Source of the DNA: Candidatus Rhabdochlamydia sp.
GTDB lineage: Bacteria; Chlamydiota; Chlamydiia; Chlamydiales; Rhabdochlamydiaceae
DNA: 7,568 nucleotides
Assembly (NCBI GenBank): GCA_030043495.1
Contig: JASHXO010000024.1
Span: 1 to 7,568 of the forward strand
Reading direction: 5' to 3'
Positions 1 through 6,359 of this stretch are shown here, piece by piece. The notes under the pieces were generated by a model. That model saw nothing but the letters and a program-made list of their open reading frames with translations. It did not search any database and was not told where the DNA came from. The first letter of the stretch is position 1, and every line of letters starts with the position of its first letter. The translations under genes and the position numbers were made by a program.

Positions 1-57
1 TTTCGCAGTATGAGAAAGAGCACATAGGCCCATTGTGAATAGAAAGGGAAACGTCAT
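1..57 (-). CDS. 5' end of an unidentified gene, cut by the left edge
   Basis: Only the first 19 codons are visible. On the minus strand an ATG at 57-55 is preceded by a near-ideal Shine-Dalgarno sequence (AGGAGGAAGG immediately upstream, positions 58-67). The frame stays open to the edge. The first residues, MTFPFLFTMGLCALSHTAK, are hydrophobic and could be the start of a signal peptide or membrane segment, although the usual positive charge near the N-terminus is missing. A second in-frame ATG lies at 33-31, but it lacks the strong ribosome site. The gene is divergent from the hypothetical gene at 282. The product cannot be named from so short a piece. The call rests on the ribosome binding site and the open frame. 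Confidence 0.5.
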   Translation of the reverse strand, partial: MTFPFLFTMGLCALSHTAK

Positions 58-93
58 CCTTCCTCCTAAAAATGGTTAGAAACGAAGCAGGTT

Positions 94-123
94 CATATAG
101 TAAAAAACTTTTATTCTATTCAA
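94..123 (-). promoter_or_regulatory. possible promoter for the left-edge gene
   Basis: Read on the minus strand, a TTGAAT box (123-118) is followed after 18 bases by TATATG (99-94), about 37 bases before the start codon at 57. Both boxes resemble the housekeeping sigma (sigma66/sigma70) consensus. The surrounding DNA is very AT-rich, so a chance match is quite possible. Confidence 0.3.
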
Positions 124-250
124 CTTCTTTCTTTTTTTCTATCGTAAAACAGAATTGTAACAAATTGCCATCCAGTGATTTAAACAATTTTTTTCCAAAA
201 ATGTAAAGTCTATTTCCTCGCAACAGGGGTTTAAAAAAATTTCTTTATGT

Positions 251-256
251 TATCAT
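251..256 (+). promoter_or_regulatory. possible -10 box for the 133-residue hypothetical gene
   Basis: TATCAT at 251-256 matches the -10 consensus at five of six positions and would place transcription start about 20 bases before the ATG at 282. No convincing -35 box sits 16-18 bases upstream; the sequence there is GGTTTA. The rest of the 58-281 spacer is A/T runs with no gene visible. Confidence 0.3.
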
Positions 257-281
257 AGCAATTAGGAAATAGGATTTAAAA

Positions 282-683
282 ATGCGCCGCAAAATCTTTC
301 TTTTTGGAGAAGCAGAAAAAGGAGAATTTTGTACTCCGCTTCTTTGTAAATCACTGCCGCAGCTTGCGGAAACGTTCGGCAATCCTCCTGAAGAAAGTTT
401 GGGGATACTTTATGCCGTTCAGGCTTTGATGTACGAGCGTGAGCTCATCTACTTCAGAGTCAAAGAGGAGGGATTTAGTGTTCCAGATTACATGCGTGGA
501 ATTCGCCTATTGGAAAACAAAGACACATTTCATGATTTGGCTGCAATTTGCATGCCAGGCGTGGGCGATGCAGAAATTATTGATGCGACAAGCCCCATCT
601 GTTCCCTCCATCGGAGCATGCTGATCACCACGGAAAAAGATCTATACGACTATCTTACACACGCCCAGAGAAAAGCAAGCTAA
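282..683 (+). CDS. conserved-looking hypothetical protein, 133 residues
   Basis: I do not recognise a named domain. The protein is compact and mixed in composition, and it reads as a soluble cytoplasmic alpha/beta protein. It starts with a strand-like segment and GEAEKGEFCTP (residues 9-19), and has a Gly-rich turn MPGVGDAE (91-98). It has four cysteines (17, 22, 90, 107) and no signal peptide or membrane helix. The ATG is preceded by AGGAT at 271-275, a modest ribosome site. The gene converges on the peroxiredoxin gene with a 54-base gap. In Chlamydia trachomatis a small hypothetical gene (CT602, from memory) sits beside the peroxiredoxin, so this may be its orthologue; that link is inferred from position, not from alignment. 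That it is a real gene is well supported by its codon pattern and start; its function is unknown. Confidence 0.8.
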   Translation: MRRKIFLFGEAEKGEFCTPLLCKSLPQLAETFGNPPEESLGILYAVQALMYERELIYFRVKEEGFSVPDYMRGIRLLENKDTFHDLAAICMPGVGDAEIIDATSPICSLHRSMLITTEKDLYDYLTHAQRKAS

Positions 684-737
684 GCTTTGAGTATTTGGGT
701 CCTTTTCTCCCGTAGTTAAATTGTATCCGATGCCGTT

Positions 738-1319
738 CTAACTAAAGTAGGTGACGAGGCCTTCAGTAGTCGGTTTCATCCCTTTAGCGCCTGTCTTCCA
801 ATTAGCAGGGCAAACTTCTCCATTATTTTCAAAAAAGATCAAGGCATCAATCATGCGGAGAGCTTCATCGACAGAACGTCCCAAGGGAAGGTCGTTGACA
901 AGCTGGTGGCGGATAATTCCTTGTTTATCGATTAAAAAGAGTCCCCGGTAAGCAATGCCTTCATCTTCCTTCAAAACTTGGAAATTGCGTGCGATGTTCT
1001 TGTTGATATCGGATACAAGAGGATATTCTACTCCTTCAATCCCCCCTTTACTCTTGGGAGTATTAAGCCAAGCTAAATGGGAAAACCAGCTGTCTATCGA
1101 GCATCCGACGACTTGCGTGTTGCGTTTTTCAAACTCTTTTAGCTGTTCCTGAAACGCATGAATTTCTGTAGGACAAACAAAAGTAAAATCGAGGGGATAA
1201 AAGAAAAAGAGAACATATTTGCCCAAAAATTCACGCAGAGAAAATTCATCGATAATCCGACCTTTGACGGCCGCTTTGGCAGTAAAATGCGGGGCTGGTT
1301 TTCCGACTAAACTGTACAT
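738..1319 (-). CDS. ahpC: typical 2-Cys peroxiredoxin (AhpC/Tsa family)
   Basis: This thiol peroxidase reduces hydrogen peroxide, alkyl hydroperoxides and probably peroxynitrite, and acts as a cytoplasmic obligate dimer or decamer. The thioredoxin-like fold is complete at 193 residues, close to the family norm. The peroxidatic cysteine is Cys49 in DFTFVCPTE, with the catalytic Pro42 and Thr46 just before it. The resolving cysteine is Cys170 in GEVCPANW. A GG-containing loop (KGGIEG, about residues 91-96) and a C-terminal YF (191-192) resemble the pair of motifs linked to easily over-oxidised, eukaryote-like peroxiredoxins. The ATG follows GGAGG at a good distance. It lies 25 bases downstream of the hydrolase gene on the same strand, so the two are probably co-transcribed. 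No AhpF reductase is seen, so thioredoxin is the likely electron donor. It matches Chlamydia CT603 in type and location. Confidence 0.95.
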   Translation of the reverse strand: MYSLVGKPAPHFTAKAAVKGRIIDEFSLREFLGKYVLFFFYPLDFTFVCPTEIHAFQEQLKEFEKRNTQVVGCSIDSWFSHLAWLNTPKSKGGIEGVEYPLVSDINKNIARNFQVLKEDEGIAYRGLFLIDKQGIIRHQLVNDLPLGRSVDEALRMIDALIFFENNGEVCPANWKTGAKGMKPTTEGLVTYFS

Positions 1320-1344
1320 GGTTCCTCCATTTTAAAATCATTTT

Positions 1345-1977
1345 CTAGCTAAATCTGCCTTGAGCCTGCGCAATCCATCTTTCAGCTCCGATCGTCGTCG
1401 AATTTCCATGGCCCGGGTATACTTTGGTCATGGCAGGAAGGGCAGCTAATTTTTTCAAAGAATCCCACATCAAAGCAGGGCGTGCTGTTGGCAGACTCAA
1501 GTTTCCGATTGTTCCTCTAAATAAAGTGTCTCCTGAGATCAAAATTCGTTCCGAAAGAAGATAAAAGCAAACACTCCCTGGAGAATGTCCAGGAGTATGG
1601 ATGACTGTGATCACCAATTTTCCTATGGTTAATTCTTGACCATCGGTGAGATATCCATCAGGTTTGATCCCTCTTAACGGGAAAAAAAGAGGCAACTTGT
1701 CCGAGTCTGGACTTTCTAAATTGCCCGCATCTTCTTTATGAATGTAAATCAAGGCTTTCAAATGCTTTTTTAATTCGGAGACTTCAGCGATGTGATCCCA
1801 ATGAGAATGAGTCAGCAAGATCGCGTCCACCGACAGAGAAAGTTCTTTGATCCTTTCAAGTAACACATCTGCACTTTCTGGCGGGACATCGATCACTGCA
1901 GCGCGCTTTGTAACATCGCAGACAAGAAGGTAAGCATTGGTTTCTAACGGTCCTGAAGAAAAGACTTCCAAAATCAT
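1345..1977 (-). CDS. metallo-beta-lactamase-fold hydrolase, glyoxalase II-like
   Basis: The product is a small cytoplasmic metal-dependent hydrolase of the YcbL/glyoxalase II-like group. All metal-ligand positions are present in order: THSHWDH (His57, His59, Asp61, His62), His131 in HTPGHSPG, Asp150 in SGDTLF and His190 in YPGHG. The N-terminal SSGPLETNAYLL strand is typical of this subgroup. At 210 residues it lacks the long C-terminal domain of classical glyoxalase II, so the substrate may be another thioester or small metabolite. A TTG at 1989 would add four residues but has no ribosome site. The ATG at 1977 has AGG four bases upstream and gives the usual N-terminus, so I prefer it. It lies between tRNA-Arg and ahpC, all on the same strand. 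The family is clear; the exact substrate is not. Confidence 0.9.
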   Translation of the reverse strand: MILEVFSSGPLETNAYLLVCDVTKRAAVIDVPPESADVLLERIKELSLSVDAILLTHSHWDHIAEVSELKKHLKALIYIHKEDAGNLESPDSDKLPLFFPLRGIKPDGYLTDGQELTIGKLVITVIHTPGHSPGSVCFYLLSERILISGDTLFRGTIGNLSLPTARPALMWDSLKKLAALPAMTKVYPGHGNSTTIGAERWIAQAQGRFS

Positions 1978-2056
1978 CAAACCTGCCAATTTTTTCGATT
2001 TCGGATCTTTTAGGTAATGTCACCAGCAAATATGTGAAGAATTGAAAAACAACTAT

Positions 2057-2130
2057 CGCACCGGAGAGGATTCGAACCTCTGACCTCACGGTTCGTAGCC
2101 GTGTGCTCTATCCAGCTGAGCTACCAGTGC
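2057..2130 (-). tRNA. tRNA-Arg (anticodon ACG)
   Basis: Read on the minus strand from 2130, the full cloverleaf folds. The acceptor stem is GCACTGG paired with CCGGTGC (one G-T pair), and the D-arm is GCTC/GAGC with the GG of the loop and A20, an arginine identity base. The anticodon stem is CACGG/CCGTG with loop CTACGAA, the variable loop is AGGTC, and the T-arm is AGAGG-TTCGAAT-CCTCT. The anticodon ACG would be read as ICG after TadA deamination. The discriminator base is G (2057), and the next bases are ATA, so the CCA tail is not encoded and must be added. The MBL-fold gene begins 79 bases downstream and may share the transcript. Confidence 0.97.
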
Positions 2131-2134
2131 ATGA

Positions 2135-2635
2135 GGGATATATCATCCAATTTTAATAGATTTTCAGCAAGTAAAAGGGATCACGGACAGAGATGACGCA
2201 TTTAAATTTTTAAATCATTTCTTCACTGCTGTCCAGAGGCATGTCGGAACTACGTCCCCGCTGACCTATTGAGCTGTTACAGCTTTGATCAACGCTCGCG
2301 ACTATAGTCGCTCACTATCCAAAGCACTGTCTACGCTCCCGCGGTACGATTGCAAAGAAAAAGTGCGATTTTCTAAAAAAGTCATTCTGTCTTGGATTCC
2401 CGATGAGCCATTTGTTGTGGTAATGAATATGATCGAATCCGAACAACAAGCGGCATGGGAATCTTTCATCCCTTTATATTCGAAAAATGCGCTGATCATC
2501 GTCTCAAGTATTTTATCGTTTCAAAAACGTTTTTACCTCGAATGCGTAAAAAGCTGAGGTTGGTCTTTACAAGAAGAGATTCGAGAAGGTGAATGGCTAG
2601 CCTGTATCTTCAAACAAGCACAAAATTATTTTTAG
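2135..2635 (+). pseudogene. decayed reading frame with two in-frame TGA codons
   Basis: One frame runs from 2135 to a TAG at 2633 and reads like real protein throughout, but it is interrupted by TGA at 2270 and at 2555. The segments are FKFLNHFFTAVQRHVGTT and nearby residues before the first stop, about 94 residues between the stops (including LSWIPDEPFVVVMNMIESEQ), and GWSLQEEIREGEWLACIFKQ after the second. All three have a balanced mix of hydrophobic core and charged residues, and tryptophans are well spaced. The middle part has a TTG at 2285 that could serve as a start, but no ribosome site. No family is recognised, and the true 5' end is not identified. I infer a gene broken by nonsense mutations, perhaps also truncated at its 5' end beside the tRNA. 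A short live gene using the 2285 start (90 residues) is the alternative. Confidence 0.5.
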
Positions 2636-2719
2636 AGTTTGTCTGCATTTTTGTTAATTTGATTTTTGATGGGTTTTTCTTTTTGGCTTAGATCAATCAA
2701 CTAATCTAAATATTATCTA

Positions 2720-2825
2720 ATACTAATTAAAAGAAATAAAATTACATCTTTGCCCATGCTCTAAGTCATTTCATTGACTTCAAAAACATGGGCAAGGGTG
2801 TAATTTTATTTCTTTTAATTAGTAT
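2720..2825. repeat. 106-bp near-perfect palindrome, possible miniature mobile element
   Basis: Two 39-base arms (2720-2758 and 2787-2825) are inverted copies of each other with only two mismatches. Both mismatches become G-U pairs in the RNA of one strand. The 28-base centre contains a second small stem, AAGTCA (2763-2768) with TGACTT (2775-2780). The outer ends read TACTAATTAAAAG and its inverse, and a TA dinucleotide lies at each edge (2721-2722 and 2823-2824). This would fit a TA-targeting miniature inverted-repeat element of the IS630/Tc1-mariner type, but TA is itself palindromic and proves little. There is no reading frame and no T-run placed as in a classic terminator. A structured RNA or strong transcription barrier is an alternative. 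Confidence 0.8.
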
Positions 2826-2882
2826 AAATTGATAAATAAATAAAACTGTGGCAAAATATTAAACAATGAAACTAATTACGAA

Positions 2883-2933
2883 GTTAATAAATTAACATAA
2901 CAATCAGAATTACTAATTTAATGTTAATTTAAC
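2883..2933. repeat. cluster of GTTAA/TTAAC inverted motifs
   Basis: An 11-base inverted pair (2888-2898 and 2921-2931) is separated by 22 bases. Each arm overlaps a small palindrome of its own: GTTAAT-AA-ATTAAC at 2883-2896 and GTTAA-T-TTAAC at 2923-2933. The second lies about 48 bases before the start codon of the unknown gene, where an operator could sit. The DNA here is so AT-rich that coincidence is possible. Confidence 0.35.
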
Positions 2934-2980
2934 TTATAACAACTACATAAAAAACTTTAATATTACAATAGGTTTATTAT

Positions 2981-4147
2981 ATGGGAATTACTTTAAATCG
3001 TTTTCAAGAAGTGATGTTACATTCACGCCTTGATCTTGATCATCTAATCTATAGCAAGTCATTAGAATTTGCACCGAAAAATGCTTGGCAGTCCTTTTTG
3101 AATTGGCTCAACAATCTTGTCCGCAATGACGGAAAAGATCAGTTCGAGATGCTTGCTGTGTCAAAAAGTATTGAGGATTTCGTACAAGCAATCAATCCGG
3201 ATTTTTACAATAAGATCAGCGCTGACGATATTCAGATGGGAATAGATAACCTGCGAGCATTACAGACCAAATTCTCAAAAAATTCTGAAAAAGGAAGAAC
3301 CGCGGCAAAAAATTTAGATCTCCCCATTCAAACTCTCGAAACAGCTTTGAAGGGAATCGAAACAACTTCGAAGGAAAAAGAAATCAGCAAAGAAAACTTG
3401 GAGATCATGGATTTCTTTTCTACGTCGGAGATGAACAATGCTTTTAAAGAAAATTTTTCTCGTCTGAGCCGCTCTTACAGTAATTGTCTCGAATGTTTTG
3501 GGTTTGATACTTTAAAAGAAGTCTATACTGAACAGGTCGTTAAAACTGGAATCACAAATCCAGAATTTCTTTTAAAAAGTGCTGCATTCAGAAAAGAAAG
3601 ACTGATTGAGCACAATCGTACAACTCTTAAAGAGATAAATGCATATTTTAATTCTTTCGATGAGGTCCTTATCATCTTTTTCCCCGAATTTAAGGAAAAC
3701 CTTTCAGAATTGAAAAAAAAGTTTAACGAAGGGCATTTGTTTCTCGATATCCAGAATTGCAATTGGTTGAATGAGGTGATCAAAAAGCCTGAATCTGCAA
3801 AAAGAGAACTTCAGCAAACTCGCTACGATCTTTTTCCATCTTTAGCCAACGATCCGCGTGAATTAGAACAACGAAGAATTCTCGGAGGACTTCTCAACTT
3901 ACGCAATGAAAAGGCGTTTGGCGAATGCATGGTTCCTTCTTCAAGAACAACCCAAGATCAACCTGCGCTTAAAGTACCCGAACCATCTACTCCGATTAAG
4001 ATCGAAAAACAACTCCCTCCTAACCCAGATACTGTGGAGGAAATAAAAACGAAAGCCTCTGAGGTTATCGATGTGGCCGTAGAAGAGACCAGCTCCGTCT
4101 TGTCTTTTCTCAATAACTTTGGACAGTCTTTGATAAATAGGATCTAA
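2981..4147 (+). CDS. unrecognised 388-residue protein, mostly helical
   Basis: No known family is recognised. The protein is rich in Lys, Glu, Asn and Leu, lacks a Sec signal peptide and has no membrane helix. Residues 1-310 read as a bundle of amphipathic helices, including a Trp-containing segment near residues 35-45 (NAWQSFLNWLNNL) and a charged, coiled-coil-prone part around 120-145. Residues 319-350 are a proline- and threonine-rich linker (PEPSTPIK, LPPNPDT). A final helix at 351-388 ends in a hydrophobic SFLNNFGQSLINRI. The ATG has only a weak ribosome site (AGG about 10 bases upstream). Codon use resembles the neighbours and the frame is intact. It is absent from the order I recall in Chlamydia. 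A secreted or host-interacting protein is possible from the layout and lineage-specific position, but no motif shows it. Confidence 0.85.
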   Translation: MGITLNRFQEVMLHSRLDLDHLIYSKSLEFAPKNAWQSFLNWLNNLVRNDGKDQFEMLAVSKSIEDFVQAINPDFYNKISADDIQMGIDNLRALQTKFSKNSEKGRTAAKNLDLPIQTLETALKGIETTSKEKEISKENLEIMDFFSTSEMNNAFKENFSRLSRSYSNCLECFGFDTLKEVYTEQVVKTGITNPEFLLKSAAFRKERLIEHNRTTLKEINAYFNSFDEVLIIFFPEFKENLSELKKKFNEGHLFLDIQNCNWLNEVIKKPESAKRELQQTRYDLFPSLANDPRELEQRRILGGLLNLRNEKAFGECMVPSSRTTQDQPALKVPEPSTPIKIEKQLPPNPDTVEEIKTKASEVIDVAVEETSSVLSFLNNFGQSLINRI

Positions 4148-4162
4148 TTAAAATCTCATCAA

Positions 4163-4196
4163 AAAAAATGCCCTCTCATTTGAGAGGGCATTTTTT
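4163..4196. terminator. bidirectional intrinsic terminator
   Basis: The stem TGCCCTCTCA/TGAGAGGGCA (4169-4178 and 4181-4190) is perfect. It is flanked by six A's on the left and six T's on the right, so each strand carries a GC-rich hairpin followed by a U-run. It lies 16 bases after the unknown gene and 47 bases beyond the end of groEL, and serves the two convergent genes. Confidence 0.93.
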
Positions 4197-4243
4197 ATTT
4201 AAAAGAGATCGTGTCTTCTAGTTTTGTCGGCATTGTTTTCCTC

Positions 4244-5905
<1,662 letters not shown>

Positions 5906-5930
5906 TTATCTCCAGTAATAGTAGTTGTGA

Positions 5931-6233
5931 TTAGACAAGGACGCCGAGAATGTCGTCCTCGGACATGATCAAGAAATCGGCTTGATCATCTTCTGTTTTC
6001 ACTTCTGTTCCTGCATAAGAAGAGAAGAGGACCATGTCGCCGACACGAATGTTCACTTTTTTCAAATTTCCTTTTTCATCCATCTTGCCAGGACCGATGG
6101 CTACAACTTCTCCTTGACGAGGTTTTTCCTGAGCAGTTTCTGGTAGGAGAATCCCACCTTTGCTCATTTTCATTTCGGCACGTTTTACAAGAACGCGATC
6201 TCCGAGCGGTTTAATATGTTTAGTTGCTGACAT
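5931..6233 (-). CDS. groES: co-chaperonin GroES (Hsp10)
   Basis: This is the heptameric lid that caps GroEL and triggers substrate release into the cavity. At 100 residues it is of normal length. It shows the N-terminal strand IKPLGDRVLVKR (7-18) and a mobile loop with SKGGILLPETAQEKP (24-38), whose Gly-Gly-Ile-Leu-Leu edge inserts into the GroEL apical domain. The roof-loop region around GPGKMDEKGN, and the GDMVLFSSYAGTEV and C-terminal EDDILGVLV strands, are also present. The ATG follows AAGGAG at nine bases. It is the first gene of the operon, with promoter and CIRCE-like operator directly upstream, and groEL follows after 31 bases. In Chlamydia groES pairs with groEL_1 at a different locus, so its presence here is notable. 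Confidence 0.97.
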   Translation of the reverse strand: MSATKHIKPLGDRVLVKRAEMKMSKGGILLPETAQEKPRQGEVVAIGPGKMDEKGNLKKVNIRVGDMVLFSSYAGTEVKTEDDQADFLIMSEDDILGVLV

Positions 6234-6276
6234 AATGAAAACTCCTTCAATTTGAAATCTTAGAATTCAAGACGAA

Positions 6277-6305
6277 ATCGTATGTTGAACATCAATTTAA
6301 GTCAA
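6277..6305 (-). promoter_or_regulatory. groESL promoter
   Basis: Read on the minus strand, TTGACT (6305-6300) is followed by exactly 17 bases and TACGAT (6282-6277). These boxes match the housekeeping sigma consensus at five and four of six positions. Transcription would begin near 6270, giving a leader of about 37 bases before groES. It is the best promoter in the window. Confidence 0.75.
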
Positions 6306-6323
6306 GGAGAGAAGGGTGTTTTT

Positions 6324-6350
6324 TTAGCAAAACCTTTTGATGAGTGCTAA
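6324..6350 (-). promoter_or_regulatory. CIRCE-like operator (HrcA binding site)
   Basis: The site has the exact CIRCE geometry of nine bases, a nine-base spacer and nine bases. In the minus-strand reading the first arm is a perfect TTAGCACTC, while the second is TTTTGCTAA instead of GAGTGCTAA, with three mismatches. Flanking T and A runs extend the outer pairing to eleven perfect bases per arm (6319-6329 and 6345-6355). HrcA is known to repress groE and dnaK operons through this element. It sits upstream of the -35 box, centred roughly 67 bases before the inferred transcription start. Confidence 0.8.
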
Positions 6351-6359
6351 AAAAAGGAG

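Larger units (their letters stand above)
2636..2980. other. very AT-rich gene-free spacer holding a large palindrome
   Basis: This stretch of 345 bases has no credible reading frame. It contains the 106-bp palindrome at 2720-2825, annotated separately, and a cluster of GTTAA/TTAAC inverted motifs at 2883-2933. The remainder is runs of A and T with many chance -10-like hexamers, for example TATAAC at 2935-2940, so no promoter for the downstream gene can be chosen with confidence. Confidence 0.7.

Noticed and set aside
673..700. Small inverted repeat around the stop codon of the 133-residue gene as a terminator
   Set aside because: Only about four bases pair (AAGC-TAA-GCTT) and no U-run follows.
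1856..2089. Minus-strand frame of 77 residues overlapping the tRNA and the hydrolase gene
   Set aside because: It runs through the tRNA and then the hydrolase start in another frame; its Cys/Arg-rich end is out-of-frame translation.
2057..2130. tRNA-Arg as the attachment site of an integrated element containing the unknown gene
   Set aside because: Integrases normally use the 3' end of a tRNA, which here is at 2057 and faces the hydrolase gene. The accessory block lies on the 5' side, and I see no duplicated tRNA end or integrase.
2298..2311. 14-base perfect palindrome GCGACTATAGTCGC
   Set aside because: It lies inside the decayed reading frame, is isolated and has no partner copy in the window; it is probably chance.
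2285..2635. TGA read as tryptophan or selenocysteine in this organism
   Set aside because: Ordinary TGG codons encode Trp here, the DUF1343 gene ends at TGA, and no selenocysteine insertion hairpin is evident after the TGAs; nonsense mutation is simpler.
2720..2825. Palindrome as a simple intrinsic terminator
   Set aside because: The arms are long and AT-rich, the stem is not followed by a proper T-run, and the upstream gene is apparently dead; it does not resemble the clear terminator at 4163-4196.
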